In this document: piece after piece, positions 18,232 through 27,723 of the stretch
Position numbering within the stretch: position 1 is the stretch's first letter
Layout: every line of letters starts with the position of its first letter
Source of the DNA: Bacteroidia bacterium
GTDB taxonomy: Bacteria; Bacteroidota; Bacteroidia; Bacteroidales; JAPLDU01
DNA length: 64,000 bases
Direction: 5' to 3'
NCBI GenBank assembly: GCA_026391255.1
Contig: JAPLDU010000085.1
Coordinates: 1-64,000, forward strand
Program-made: the position numbers and the translations under genes
Notes under the pieces: generated by a model
Databases searched by the model: none
Told to the model about the DNA's origin: nothing
The model's input: the letters and a program-made list of their open reading frames with translations, nothing else

Positions 18232-18651
18232 ATGAATTTTAAATTAATATTTCTTCTTTCGCTGTTTGGGCTGTTTATGGGAATAGCCACTGTGTATTTT
18301 ATTCCTGCAGGTATTGAACCAGTCATCTGGCTTGTTATTTTTGCATTTTGTGCATATATTATTGCAAAAAAATGCGATGGTAAATTGTTTTTGCATGGTT
18401 TTGTTACCAGTCTTTTCAACTGTGTCTGGATCACCGCTTTCCATCTCATGTTCTTTGACAGTTATCTGGTTAATCACCAGGCCGAAGCCAGAATGATGGT
18501 AAGTATGCCAAAGGGTATTGATCCGAAGTATTTTATGCTGGTTACCGGAATTTTTATCGGTATAGTTTCCGGGCTGGTACTTGGTTTATTTTCATATCTG
18601 ATGGGAAAGATTGTTACAAAATCTGATAGCAAGACAAATATTATAGAGTAA
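18232..18651 (+). CDS. Small integral membrane protein, unknown function
   Basis: 139 residues with four predicted membrane helices (about 2-22, 27-45, 54-74 and 101-125) and a Lys/Asp-rich tail. Hydrophobicity pattern and size recall DUF4199-type membrane proteins of Bacteroidota, but I do not see a decisive motif. It begins 47 bp after the old-yellow-enzyme gene; the spacer holds GGCAATAGGCATTAG-type tandem words. Confidence 0.6.
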   Translation: MNFKLIFLLSLFGLFMGIATVYFIPAGIEPVIWLVIFAFCAYIIAKKCDGKLFLHGFVTSLFNCVWITAFHLMFFDSYLVNHQAEARMMVSMPKGIDPKYFMLVTGIFIGIVSGLVLGLFSYLMGKIVTKSDSKTNIIE

Positions 18652-18693
18652 ATTTTAAGGCAGATTGGATTTATGAGTGATGAATTATGAGTT

Positions 18694-18775
18694 TTGACTT
18701 ACGACTTACGACTTACGACTTACGACTATTGACTATTGACTATTGACTATTGCCTTTGGTCTGATCAACCTGAAT
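18694..18775 (+). repeat. Heptamer tracts and right arm of the distant inverted repeat
   Basis: Four units of ACTTACG are followed by four of ACTATTG, then GCCTTTGGTCTGATCAACC. Bases 18731-18775 pair with 16268-16312. The arm ends 11 bp before the pdxJ start, so the repeat forms the region immediately upstream of pdxJ. Confidence 0.75.
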
Positions 18776-18786
18776 AAAATAATACT

Positions 18787-19503
18787 ATGACCCGATTAAG
18801 TGTCAATATTAACAAGATTGCGACTCTGCGTAATGCCCGCGGAGGCAATATACCAAACGTACTGAAAGCTGCAATGGATTGTGAACGTTATGGAGCGCAG
18901 GGTATTACAGTGCATCCCCGTCCGGACGAGAGACATATCAGGTATAATGATGTCAGGGAAATCAGGCCGGTCATCTCAACTGAATTCAATATTGAAGGTT
19001 ATCCTTCTGACGATTTTATTCGCCTGGTTCTTGAGGTCAGACCAGACCAGGTTACATTGGTGCCTGATCCGCCGGGAGTTTTGACATCCTGTGCAGGTTG
19101 GGACACAACAACTCATATGGAATTACTGAAAAATGTGATCAACCTGTTCCGGAAAGAAAGTATCAGGACCTCTCTATTTGTCAATACTGATCTAAAAAAT
19201 ATTGAAGGTGCAGCACTAACCGGTACTGACAGGGTTGAACTGTATACCGAACCATATGCAGCAAATTTTAATACCAACCCGGAACAAGCCATTGAACCTT
19301 TTGCAAAGGCCGCTGAACTGGCCGCTTCAGTAAGTCTGGGATTGAACGCCGGGCATGATCTGAATCTTGAAAACCTGAGGTATTTTAATGAAAATATTCC
19401 CGGATTGCTGGAAGTTTCAATAGGTCATGCTCTGATATCAGATGCATTATACTATGGGCTGGAAAATACCATTCAGTTATACCTGCGCTGCCTCAGACCT
19501 TAG
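18787..19503 (+). CDS. pdxJ: Pyridoxine 5'-phosphate synthase
   Basis: 238 residues, the usual size. PdxJ condenses 3-amino-2-oxopropyl phosphate with 1-deoxy-D-xylulose 5-phosphate to make pyridoxine 5'-phosphate, the last step of the DXP-dependent vitamin B6 route, as a cytosolic TIM-barrel octamer. Visible family motifs: [17 protein letters not shown] (start), [13 protein letters not shown] with the catalytic-region His, [17 protein letters not shown], and [13 protein letters not shown] near the C-terminus. The gene converges with the response-regulator gene; the two stop codons overlap by four bases (19500-19503). Confidence 0.95.
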   Translation: MTRLSVNINKIATLRNARGGNIPNVLKAAMDCERYGAQGITVHPRPDERHIRYNDVREIRPVISTEFNIEGYPSDDFIRLVLEVRPDQVTLVPDPPGVLTSCAGWDTTTHMELLKNVINLFRKESIRTSLFVNTDLKNIEGAALTGTDRVELYTEPYAANFNTNPEQAIEPFAKAAELAASVSLGLNAGHDLNLENLRYFNENIPGLLEVSIGHALISDALYYGLENTIQLYLRCLRP

Positions 19504-20207
19504 TGTTCTTCTGCTGCTGCTTCCAGTTTAAAACCGGTTCCATGTACATTGATGATCTCCACTGTGGGATCAGTCTTAAGGTACTTGCGAATTCTCGTGA
19601 TATATACATCCATACTTCTGCCCATAAAATAATCGTTACGACCCCAAATCTTTTCCAGCACCGTTTCCCGCTTGACTAATTTGTTCATATTCTGGCAAAG
19701 AAGCAATAAAAGTTCTGATTCTTTACGGGTAAGCCTGGTGACAGTCTCATCCTGCTTCAGCAGGTAATTGTCAGTATCAAATATGATCTTTCCAATATGA
19801 TAGTGTAGTCCAATAGAATCCATATTCTTAGTACGTCTTAAAATCGCCTCCACACGTAAACTTAGCTCCTCAGTACTGAATGGTTTGGTAATGTAATCAT
19901 CAGCGCCGATTTTAAAACCCTTGATCTTATCCTCGTTCATTGACAGCGCTGTCAGAAATATTATCGGAATCGACTGGTTGATAGACCTGATTTCAGTAGC
20001 TACTGTAAATCCATCCTTGAGTGGCATCATCACATCAAGAATACACAAATCAAAAATATCATTTTTGAATGTTACTACTCCTTCATGTCCATCTTTCTTC
20101 AATACAACTTGATAGCCAATCATTTCAAGATAATCCTTTAATACAAATCCAAGATTATTATCATCTTCGACTAAAAGTATTTTGTACTTGTTTTCTTTAT
20201 TTGCCAT
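19500..20207 (-). CDS. OmpR-family response regulator
   Basis: 235 residues. The receiver domain has the acidic pair Asp15-Asp16, phospho-acceptor Asp58 ([12 protein letters not shown]), Thr86 and Lys108 (ITKPF). The C-terminal winged helix (about 130-230) shows [15 protein letters not shown] and [16 protein letters not shown] residues (here [13 protein letters not shown]). It lies 36 bp after the histidine-kinase gene on the same strand, forming a two-component pair; the combination resembles RprXY of Bacteroides. Target genes are not evident in the window. Confidence 0.92.
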   Translation of the reverse strand: MANKENKYKILLVEDDNNLGFVLKDYLEMIGYQVVLKKDGHEGVVTFKNDIFDLCILDVMMPLKDGFTVATEIRSINQSIPIIFLTALSMNEDKIKGFKIGADDYITKPFSTEELSLRVEAILRRTKNMDSIGLHYHIGKIIFDTDNYLLKQDETVTRLTRKESELLLLLCQNMNKLVKRETVLEKIWGRNDYFMGRSMDVYITRIRKYLKTDPTVEIINVHGTGFKLEAAAEEH

Positions 20208-20243
20208 GAGCGATTCCGGTATTATTGAAATAAATTCAGAAAA

Positions 20244-21545
20244 TCATTCCACAGGAAGATAGACAAAAAAACGGCTACCTTTGTTCAATTCACTTTTAAC
20301 ACGGATATTCCCCTTATGTGCTTCGACCATGGTCTTAACGTAATGTAGCCCAAGCCCGTAGCCTTTTGCATTATGAATATTTCCGGTAGGAATCCTGTAA
20401 AACTTTTCGAAAATATGTTTTTGGGCTTCAGAACTAATACCATAACCATTGTCTTCGATAGTAATCAATATCCCGTTTTCTTCATCCCGGGAGCTGACAT
20501 TAAGTTCCAGGGCACTGCCTGAATATTTATAGGCATTGCTCACCAGGTTATTTATGATATTGGTAAAATGCAGCCTGTCAACATTGATAAAATAATTTGT
20601 GGCATTTAGCCGGTAATTAACACTGACTGGTTTACGGCATTGATCAAGACACAAATGTTCGATAGTTTCGACTATTAATTGATGAGCATTCGTACGTTCT
20701 TTCGTAATAGTAAATTCATCACCGTCCAAATCGGCCATTTGTAAAACCCTCTCTACCAAAGCCTTCAGTCTCTGGTTTTCTTCATATATTACTTTTGAGT
20801 ACTGCCCTACGCGATCATTGGAATTATCAGTCCGGTTTTTCAAAAGCACTTCACTGGCCATCGAAATAGTGGCAATCGGAGTCTTCAGTTCATGTGTCAT
20901 GTTATTGATAAAATCATTTTTTAATTCTGATAATTTTTTCTGTTTTATAACCACATAAATGATATAGGCAAAACTGCCAATCACTATCAATACAAAAACA
21001 GAAGATAACACGAACCATAGTGAAAGATCCAGCAAGCTGAACTTTTGCTTTTCCGGGAAATATACCTCCAGATTATAGCTTAATGTATTCCATGGGCATG
21101 TCAGTGACGACCTGAACAGTTTTCCCGAAGGTACATTATGCATATTTCCTTTTGAAATAATCGGGTTCTTATGGTCATTTGCTTTAAATACTGAAAAATA
21201 AAATATTGAGTCAACATCATGATTTTTAAACTGGCTTTTAAGTAGTGAATCCATGAAGCCAATATTTTTAAGTAAAGTCAGATCAAAGTTCTTGTGCTGG
21301 CATAATCCTTCAGATTCATTAAGTGACAGGCTGTTAGTTTCTTCTTTGCTTATCATTACTTCCAGTACTGAGTTCAATGCTTCAGTAACTCTGTGGTTGT
21401 ATTGCTGTTCCAGAAGATTGATGGAGTTTCTCACCCAGAATAACTGAGTGACAAGCAGCCCGAAAAGCGAGACTGAACTGAACAGGATAACCAGCCGTAT
21501 CACATATTTTCTTCCCATTTCATTAAATATAAATAATCCATTCAA
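20244..21545 (-). CDS. Sensor histidine kinase
   Basis: 433 residues; an ATG at codon 10 (MGRKYV) is an equally likely start because it puts the first membrane helix at the N-terminus. Two membrane helices (about 17-36 and 176-200) enclose a periplasmic sensor of about 140 residues. The dimerisation/phosphorylation box is THELKTPIATISMA with His218; the ATPase domain shows N-box NNLVSNAYKYSG, G1 EDNGYGIS and G2 GYGLGLHYVKTM. It should autophosphorylate and pass phosphate to the regulator encoded 36 bp downstream. Signal unknown. Confidence 0.92.
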   Translation of the reverse strand: MNGLFIFNEMGRKYVIRLVILFSSVSLFGLLVTQLFWVRNSINLLEQQYNHRVTEALNSVLEVMISKEETNSLSLNESEGLCQHKNFDLTLLKNIGFMDSLLKSQFKNHDVDSIFYFSVFKANDHKNPIISKGNMHNVPSGKLFRSSLTCPWNTLSYNLEVYFPEKQKFSLLDLSLWFVLSSVFVLIVIGSFAYIIYVVIKQKKLSELKNDFINNMTHELKTPIATISMASEVLLKNRTDNSNDRVGQYSKVIYEENQRLKALVERVLQMADLDGDEFTITKERTNAHQLIVETIEHLCLDQCRKPVSVNYRLNATNYFINVDRLHFTNIINNLVSNAYKYSGSALELNVSSRDEENGILITIEDNGYGISSEAQKHIFEKFYRIPTGNIHNAKGYGLGLHYVKTMVEAHKGNIRVKSELNKGSRFFVYLPVE

Positions 21546-21589
21546 AAATAATACTTTATTTGTGAGTCTGATTTTTCAATTCGTATGAT

Positions 21590-21740
21590 TCAGGAATATG
21601 AATCAGGTATCAGTCCGCCGAGGCGGATCAGGTATCAGGACAAAGGATTGTTAATATTCAATGTGATGAAGTGGCTCCTGACTCATGGCTCTTGACTCGT
21701 TACTCATTACTTACGACTTACGACTTACGACTTACATCAT
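21590..21740. repeat. Short repeat cluster in the gap before the CAP-domain gene
   Basis: Contains the mini-hairpin TCCGCCGAGGCGGA (21614-21627) flanked by two CAGGTATCAG words, and an ACTTACG heptamer tract (21708-21735). No gene is visible in this 342-bp gap. Confidence 0.55.
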
Positions 21741-21842
21741 TTGTCTATTCTGTTTCAATTCGATTTACAACATATAACAATTGATATTCAGCTAATTATA
21801 ATTATGATAAAATTTAATTTCTGAAATATTTGCAAATGATTT

Positions 21843-21850
21843 TATATTTG
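21843..21850 (+). promoter_or_regulatory. Putative -7 box (TATATTTG)
   Basis: Fits TAnnTTTG and lies 37 bp before the ATG at 21888. A 10-bp palindrome ATTTGCAAAT at 21828-21837 sits just upstream. The -33 element is not clear. Confidence 0.4.
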
Positions 21851-21887
21851 TAAATTGTTGGCAATTCACATGCAATAAATTTTGATT

Positions 21888-24302
21888 ATGAATATAAAGG
21901 TCAAAAGCTACATATTGCTTTTATTTTCAGTGTTTTTACTCACACATTCTTTTGTTTATTCACAAGTGGATGTTACTAAAAAAGACAGTTCATCCTTCAA
22001 TCCGGATCAGAAAATTGACATGGATCTGTTTAATCCGGGACTTATGAGTGCTGCTGTTTTGTCAGAGATGAACAAAGCAAGGCTTGATATGGGGCTTGAT
22101 GAGTTGAAATCTGATGAAATGCTTACTGTTGCTTCAAAAGAGATTTGTACAATCATTTCAAAAAAAGACGAAGCTAAACTGATTGACCCGGATGAAACAG
22201 GAAGAGCAGTGATGAAAGCCGGAGGCACTAAAAATGCAGTGGAATTGCTGGCCCGGATGCCACTGAAAAAAAGCGCAGATATGCCAACATATCGTTCATT
22301 TGCCAATGGGATTATTACCAAATGGCAGGCCAGTGCAAAATCTGCCTCCGTATTAACAAGCGTCTCCTGCCTGATAGCAGGAGTATCTACTATTATTGAC
22401 GATAAGGGTAATAAGGTTTTTGTTGCAGCCATTCTCGGCAACTATAAGACCTATAACAAAGGAGTCGGTAAAATCAAAGAACTTCCGGAACCATTGAAAC
22501 TTAAAATATACGGTGTTGGAAATTATGATGAAAAAGTATGTAAGAAGCTGGAATCCTGGAATAATCAGGATTTACAGAAAAACCTGTTTGTAAAGGACAA
22601 TATCATTTATTTTAAACATGATAACCTGAAAGAGCTGAAAAGACTCATCAGGCGTGATTCCAAAGATGGTTTTGCCGTTGACGTGATCCAGAAAGCCCAG
22701 TACCCATGTGACAGTGCCAACATCGTTGATAATAATCTTTTTATTAAAGGAATCATGACAAAACCGGTCTTTGCTAACCAGTTGTACGATAACAACCAGC
22801 TGGAAGGTAAAGAAGCAAAAACAAAACTAAAGGTTGAATTAGGCGAACTGCCTGACGGAATTGAGAAAAACTATGAGCTTAACCTGATACTTATCAAAGA
22901 TAATATTTTCTGCCGCAATATGCCACAGCCATTTTTATTTAATGCGGGTATTAAAGCAACACATGAAATTGAAAAACTTAATGACACTGTCACTGTAAAA
23001 ACAACCTCTGAATATATTCCAAAAGCTAAATCGGAAGAGTTTTTATTTCGTATCAACTTCAAGCAAAACAAACTGGTATATACAGGAGATGATTTCCAGC
23101 CCCACCTCGATTCTCTTAAAGTGCCTGATTACGTAATAAATGAACTGGATATTGTTGCATATTCATCCATTGAGGCATCCGAGACAAAAAATATGATAAC
23201 ACAACACAAAAGGGCCGAAAGCATCATGGATATTTTCAAAAAATTACAGACAGAACCTTTTGAAAATGACATTCTCACTACGAACAGTTGGAACCTGTTT
23301 AAAATAGACGTGATCGGAACGGAATATGCCTATCTGGCCACCATATCACTGAAAGATGCACAGAAGAATATAAAGGATAACAAGTTAGAATCAAAACTGG
23401 AACCAATTTTCGAAAAGGAAAGGTTTGCCCAGGTGGAAATGAAAGTTACTTTTGATCTGCGTGGCGATAAAGAACAGGGATATGTATTATGGGAATTCAA
23501 TAATGCGGTCAAGAAACAGGATCTGCCCCTCGCCTTCTCAATCCAGAAATATATAATGAAAAAAGTGCTGGCAAAAAAATACGACGAAAAAGCAGTCACC
23601 ACTGAAAAAATACCAATTGATGCAAAATATGTGAGTTTACTTATGAATAAACTCTGGATGCAGGCTCATCTAAACCTGATTAAGGAAGATGAATACGGGA
23701 AACAGATCAATAAATTATACCAGCTCGATCCTTTAAATATTTACATATCATTCAATCAGTTACTTTATGATGTAAAATCCGGCCCTCTGGGTGATGATGT
23801 CAAAATATACAAGAATCAGACACGACTTGATAAATTATATGTTACTCCGATCAGCAAAGAAAGCCTTGATAACCTGAATCTTGATTATCAGTTCAGGATT
23901 GTGACCGCGCTGGATACTCTGACTGCTCCTTCACAGACTCTCACCGAAAGTCTCAACCGCATTAAAGCAATAGTGAAGCTGAATGCCAGCGATTGGAAAA
24001 ATTCTCTGCAGCTGGCTTATACCTTTATGAATCATCACGATTATGAATTCGCTCTTAAATTACTGGAAGTTTTTGTTGACGATAAAAATGTGAATGAAGA
24101 ATTGCTGTTTACCTATATATCGCTTTGCAGCTACTCATCTGAAATTCAAATGACCAACAAGTTTGTAAGGGCGATGAAGAAGGCAGATGAACTAGATCAC
24201 AAGCGGTACTGCAGCTTGTTCGACGGCAAGCATTTCACGGTACAGGTATTTGAAAATCCGCTGGTAAAAGAAACATACTGTAAATCCTGCGGCAAGAAAT
24301 AA
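21888..24302 (+). CDS. Secreted protein with an N-terminal CAP-like domain
   Basis: 804 residues from the ATG at 21888 (an upstream in-frame TTG adds two codons). A signal peptide (MNIKVKSYILLLFSVFLLTH..VYSQ) is followed at about residues 48-185 by a segment that resembles the CAP/SCP fold: VLSEMNKARLDMGLDELKSDEMLTVASKE, then YRSFANGIITKWQASAKSASVL and IIDDKGNKVFVAAILG. The remaining 600 residues are charged, without motifs I recognise, and end with a CKSCGKK tail that could be a metal-binding knuckle. CAP domains serve many extracellular roles and lack one conserved activity, so function is open. Monocistronic, with its own -7 box. Confidence 0.6.
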   Translation: MNIKVKSYILLLFSVFLLTHSFVYSQVDVTKKDSSSFNPDQKIDMDLFNPGLMSAAVLSEMNKARLDMGLDELKSDEMLTVASKEICTIISKKDEAKLIDPDETGRAVMKAGGTKNAVELLARMPLKKSADMPTYRSFANGIITKWQASAKSASVLTSVSCLIAGVSTIIDDKGNKVFVAAILGNYKTYNKGVGKIKELPEPLKLKIYGVGNYDEKVCKKLESWNNQDLQKNLFVKDNIIYFKHDNLKELKRLIRRDSKDGFAVDVIQKAQYPCDSANIVDNNLFIKGIMTKPVFANQLYDNNQLEGKEAKTKLKVELGELPDGIEKNYELNLILIKDNIFCRNMPQPFLFNAGIKATHEIEKLNDTVTVKTTSEYIPKAKSEEFLFRINFKQNKLVYTGDDFQPHLDSLKVPDYVINELDIVAYSSIEASETKNMITQHKRAESIMDIFKKLQTEPFENDILTTNSWNLFKIDVIGTEYAYLATISLKDAQKNIKDNKLESKLEPIFEKERFAQVEMKVTFDLRGDKEQGYVLWEFNNAVKKQDLPLAFSIQKYIMKKVLAKKYDEKAVTTEKIPIDAKYVSLLMNKLWMQAHLNLIKEDEYGKQINKLYQLDPLNIYISFNQLLYDVKSGPLGDDVKIYKNQTRLDKLYVTPISKESLDNLNLDYQFRIVTALDTLTAPSQTLTESLNRIKAIVKLNASDWKNSLQLAYTFMNHHDYEFALKLLEVFVDDKNVNEELLFTYISLCSYSSEIQMTNKFVRAMKKADELDHKRYCSLFDGKHFTVQVFENPLVKETYCKSCGKK

Positions 24303-24319
24303 GCAGGCATTAACGAATC

Positions 24320-24883
24320 CTACTTGTTATTATAAAAATTCATGGTTCTTTCGGTGCCAATGGTGACGAAGCTTTTTACGGCTTCAATGACCATATTTAA
24401 TCTTTCAGGCAAAAGTTTTTTTTCTTCGGTGGTCCATTTACCCAGAACATAATCAATCTGTTGCCCTGTTGAAAATTCATTTCCAATTCCGAATCTCAGC
24501 CTTGTATAATTTTGGTGACCAAGTGTATCATTAATATGTTTCAATCCATTATGACCACCGTCGCTGCCTTTGATCCTGATCCTGATGGTTCCTGTGGGAA
24601 GCGCGATATCATCCACAATCACGAGCATTTGTTCTATAGGAATATTTTCCTTTTGCAGCCAGTAGTTAATTGCCTTACCACTCAGATTCATATACGTAGT
24701 GGGTTTAATAAGTACCAACTGTCTGCCTTTGAACTTCATCTCTGTTCGATATGCATAGCGTTCATGGGTAAAAACAGAATTGGACGCCCCGGCGAGAGCG
24801 TCCAACACGATAAATCCTATGTTATGCCTGGTATCACGGTATTCTTCACCAATATTACCCAGGCCGGCTATCAGATACTTCAA
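24320..24883 (-). CDS. pth: Peptidyl-tRNA hydrolase
   Basis: 187 residues, standard size. It cleaves peptidyl-tRNA released from stalled ribosomes. Family signatures are complete: YLIAGLGNIGEEYRDTRHNIGF with catalytic His20, PTTYMNLSG with the substrate-binding Asn, VIVDDIALPTG with the catalytic Asp, and GSDGGHNGLKHI. It follows rplY by 18 bp on the same strand, the usual Bacteroidota arrangement in which a ribosomal protein gene and pth share a transcript with prs upstream. Confidence 0.96.
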   Translation of the reverse strand: MKYLIAGLGNIGEEYRDTRHNIGFIVLDALAGASNSVFTHERYAYRTEMKFKGRQLVLIKPTTYMNLSGKAINYWLQKENIPIEQMLVIVDDIALPTGTIRIRIKGSDGGHNGLKHINDTLGHQNYTRLRFGIGNEFSTGQQIDYVLGKWTTEEKKLLPERLNMVIEAVKSFVTIGTERTMNFYNNK

Positions 24884-24901
24884 TTCAAAACAAGCTAATC
24901 A

Positions 24902-25522
24902 TTATTTTTTTACAGGTTCTTCACTTACGACAGGTGCAACAACCACCGGTGCTTCAGCAACTTCCACCTCCTTGGCAGCTCGTGTTATCTTCACAGAAAC
25001 AACTACCACGTTCTTTTGCTCAGTGAGTTCAACATTTGGAATATGAATATCACCTATTCTGATGTTTTGCCCCACTCCCAATTCTGTAACATCAAGATCA
25101 ATATGGTCGGGCAGATGTTTAAGCAATGCTTTTACTTTGAGCTTGCGGTGTTCGAGGTGTAATTTTCCTCCAGCCCTGACACCTTCAGCAAATCCATTAA
25201 CATGAACGGGTACACCAATATTTACTTTCTTTTCATCATGTATAAGAAAAAAATCGCTATGCAGGATTTTATCAGTTACCGGATGAAACTGAATATCCTT
25301 TAAAAGAGCATTGTACGATTTACCACCTACATTAATTCTCACAGTACATACTTCATGACTGTAAACCAGCGGAAGAAACTGGTTTTCATGTGCCGAAAAA
25401 TGCAGATTTTCTGATCCTTCTCCATACAATACACATGGAACTGATAATTCTTTTCTTTCCTTTTTTGATCCTTTTTTTCCCAGTGCCGGTCGAACAACAC
25501 CATTGATCTCAATTGATTTCAT
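24902..25522 (-). CDS. rplY: 50S ribosomal protein L25 (long Ctc/TL5 form)
   Basis: 206 residues: an L25 5S-rRNA-binding domain (about 1-95, with RPALGKKGSKKERKELSVPCVLYG and LLKDIQFHPVTDKILHSDF) followed by the TL5 C-terminal beta domain (about 96-185). A low-complexity Val/Ala/Glu tail (about 185-206) ends in VKK. It binds 5S rRNA in the large subunit. Lies between prs and pth on the same strand; the 358-bp gap upstream holds an interspersed repeat, so it may have a separate promoter from prs. Confidence 0.95.
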   Translation of the reverse strand: MKSIEINGVVRPALGKKGSKKERKELSVPCVLYGEGSENLHFSAHENQFLPLVYSHEVCTVRINVGGKSYNALLKDIQFHPVTDKILHSDFFLIHDEKKVNIGVPVHVNGFAEGVRAGGKLHLEHRKLKVKALLKHLPDHIDLDVTELGVGQNIRIGDIHIPNVELTEQKNVVVVSVKITRAAKEVEVAEAPVVVAPVVSEEPVKK

Positions 25523-25667
25523 TGTTTTACATTTTTGTGCTACTCAAAGAAAATGACATGATCCTGATAATTAACATATTCATTATCTTCCCATTACACG
25601 TTAATACTTATTTTTAAAACGAGGTGCAAATATAAGGAAAAAGGAATACCAAAAAACATTAATTTGT

Positions 25668-25790
25668 GTTTGTCTTTAAAGTCATTCTTTTTGATTTTAG
25701 AACAAGGATCAACGATTTATGATTTATGAAGTAAATGTAATCATCTGATTTAATGATAACATCAAAAATCAAAAATCGTTAACTTAGCGA
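25668..25790 (+). repeat. Interspersed repeat, copy 1 (second copy at 31763-31860)
   Basis: Starts TTTGTCTTTAAAGTCATT, continues TTGATTTTAGAACAAGGATC and folds back through AACGATTTATGATTTATGA and ATCAAAAATCAAAAATCGTT. The copy at 31763-31860 is in the opposite orientation. It fills much of the prs-rplY gap. Confidence 0.65.
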
Positions 25791-25880
25791 AGCGATTTCA
25801 CGAACACCTTAAAAAATAAAAAAAAGTTGTGAGTAATCGATATTCGTTAATCAAAATATTGAATATTATGGACAGACTGA

Positions 25881-26822
25881 TTAAATAATAAAATTGGAGC
25901 TGATAGATTCACAATTAGTAATTTTAATAATGACATCGGCAAATACCGGTGCAATGGAAAGTACAGTGATTTTATCACTATGGCCTTTCAATGGAACTGA
26001 ATCGGTAATGATCACCTCGTCGAGAGGAGAATTGTCAATATTTTTGTATGCATCTCCGGAAAGAACTGCATGAGTTGCTATTGCCCTGATGCTTTTTGCT
26101 CCTTTTGCCTTAATAATTTCGGCTGCAAGTTTCAGAGTGCCTGCTGTATCAATCATGTCATCGAGTATGATCACATTTTTTCCTGAAACTTCACCGATCA
26201 GCGCCATTTCTTCTACTTTATTCACTTCCTTTCTTACTTTATGGCCAATAACAAGCCCCGATTTTAGGGCTTTTGCATAAGCATTGGCCCGCTTGGTACC
26301 TCCCATGTCAGGAGCAGCAATTACCAGGTTGTCAAGATTTAAACTCACAATGAAAGGAATGAAAAGAGAAGAGGCATACAAATGATCAACAGGTACATCA
26401 AAAAACCCCTGGATTTGATCGGCATGCAGGTCAAGTGTAATAACACGTGAAACACCTGCAGTTACAAGCAGGTTGGCAACCAGTTTTGAACCAATCGAGC
26501 AACGGGGTTTATCCTTGCGGTCCTGACGGGCAAAGCCGAAATATGGAATAACGGCTATGATTTTATAGGCAGATGCACGCCTTGCAGCATCAATCATCAG
26601 CAAAAGCTCCATCAGGTTATCCGCAGGTGGAATGGTTGACTGAATGATGAAAACATGGGCTCCCCTTACGGTTTCCTCGTAGGAAGGTTCAAATTCACCA
26701 TCACTGAATTGTCTGAGATCAACCTTGCCAAGCGATGTGCCGGAATGTCTGGCAACTTCATTTGCAAAATCCATTGAGGCACTGCCCGAAAAGATCTTTA
26801 TCGAATCAGAATGTGTTATCAT
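25881..26822 (-). CDS. prs: Ribose-phosphate pyrophosphokinase
   Basis: 313 residues from the ATG at 26822 (MITHSDSIKIFSG); a longer frame upstream would add 14 residues that no PRPP synthetase needs and runs through the -7 box. It makes PRPP from ribose 5-phosphate and ATP for nucleotide, His and Trp synthesis. Visible: RQFSDGEFEPSYEETVRG, the flexible ATP loop YFGFARQDRKDKPRCSIGS, TLDLHADQIQGFFDVPVDHL with the metal-binding His, and the PRPP motif VIILDDMIDTAGTL. The C-terminus (TNCESISSNFII) is a little unlike the usual form but short. Confidence 0.95.
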   Translation of the reverse strand: MITHSDSIKIFSGSASMDFANEVARHSGTSLGKVDLRQFSDGEFEPSYEETVRGAHVFIIQSTIPPADNLMELLLMIDAARRASAYKIIAVIPYFGFARQDRKDKPRCSIGSKLVANLLVTAGVSRVITLDLHADQIQGFFDVPVDHLYASSLFIPFIVSLNLDNLVIAAPDMGGTKRANAYAKALKSGLVIGHKVRKEVNKVEEMALIGEVSGKNVIILDDMIDTAGTLKLAAEIIKAKGAKSIRAIATHAVLSGDAYKNIDNSPLDEVIITDSVPLKGHSDKITVLSIAPVFADVIIKITNCESISSNFII

Positions 26823-26843
26823 GATCAGCCTGTTTTGGTCATG

Positions 26844-26851
26844 CAAAAATA
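26844..26851 (-). promoter_or_regulatory. Putative prs -7 box (TATTTTTG)
   Basis: Reverse-strand TATTTTTG fits TAnnTTTG and lies 21 bp before the prs start, implying a short leader. Confidence 0.4.
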
Positions 26852-27007
26852 ATCCAAAAATCATCTTCCCTTAACATAAACCGGAATAAGTTATTGAAAG
26901 TTATCAAATAATTAATGAAGGATAAATTATTTTTGAACAAATACCCGGTATTTTTTGTAGTAATATTGAAATTTATACGATTGTTTAACCATTAATAATT
27001 AAAAAAT

Positions 27008-27583
27008 ATGGCATTCGAATTACCCAAATTACCGTATTCGCTCGAGGCTCTGCAGCCTCATATCAGCAAAAGCACGCTTGAATTCCATTACGGAAAACAT
27101 CATCAGGCGTATGTGAATAACCTGAACAACCTTGTTCCGGGAACAAAATTTGAAAATGCATCCCTGGAAACCATCGTGATGGATGCCGATGGAGGTATTT
27201 TTAACAATGGTGCGCAGATATGGAACCATACTTTTTATTTTACCAGTTTCTCCCCGAATGGTGGCGGTGATCCAAAGGGTGTATTACTTGAAGCCATCCT
27301 GAAGGATTTTGGTTCAGTGGCTGAATTCAGGGAAAAATTTTCCAAAGCAGCCACTACCCTGTTTGGTTCAGGTTGGGCCTGGCTGGTAAAAAATAAGGAA
27401 GGAAAACTGGAAATCATCCAGGAAAGCAATGCCGGTAACCCCCTGCGGGCAGGCAAATCACCCATCCTTACCTGCGATGTGTGGGAACATGCTTATTACC
27501 TCGATTACCAGAACCGCAGGCCCGATTATATCCAGTCATTCTGGAACGTTGTCGACTGGAATATCGTTGGCAAAAGGATTTAA
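27008..27583 (+). CDS. sodB: Superoxide dismutase, iron/manganese type
   Basis: 191 residues, the typical short form. It converts superoxide to peroxide and oxygen in the cytosol. Metal ligands are visible in four family motifs: FHYGKHHQAYVNNLN (His27), the segment NGAQIWNHTFYF (His74), and DVWEHAYYLDYQN (Asp and His). The Gln in NNGAQIWNH favours an Fe or cambialistic enzyme over a Mn-specific one. The symbol is therefore chosen with reservation. Monocistronic, convergent with the fibronectin-like gene. Its presence indicates at least occasional oxygen exposure. Confidence 0.93.
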   Translation: MAFELPKLPYSLEALQPHISKSTLEFHYGKHHQAYVNNLNNLVPGTKFENASLETIVMDADGGIFNNGAQIWNHTFYFTSFSPNGGGDPKGVLLEAILKDFGSVAEFREKFSKAATTLFGSGWAWLVKNKEGKLEIIQESNAGNPLRAGKSPILTCDVWEHAYYLDYQNRRPDYIQSFWNVVDWNIVGKRI

Positions 27584-27643
27584 TGTCCTGTTGCGGATCA
27601 GGATTGAAAGTGTATTACGGAACTGAATTAATTTGAAAATTTG

Positions 27644-27660
27644 ATCCGCCTGAGGCGGAT
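27644..27660. terminator. Symmetric hairpin between convergent genes
   Basis: ATCCGCCTGAGGCGGAT, a perfect 7-bp stem with a 3-base loop, lies between the convergent sodB and fibronectin-like genes, 61 bp and 64 bp from their stops. It belongs to a set of TCCGCC-N2/3-GGCGGA hairpins in the window. A bidirectional terminator is possible, but no T-run follows. Confidence 0.35.
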
Positions 27661-27723
27661 TAAATCTGTTTCACGGGAATAAAATTAGCGACAACATATT
27701 GGTAAGTTTGCTTTCTTAAGTAC

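Noticed and set aside
27008..27583. Manganese-specific superoxide dismutase
   Set aside because: The Gln in NNGAQIWNH is placed as in iron or cambialistic enzymes; metal choice cannot be fixed from sequence.
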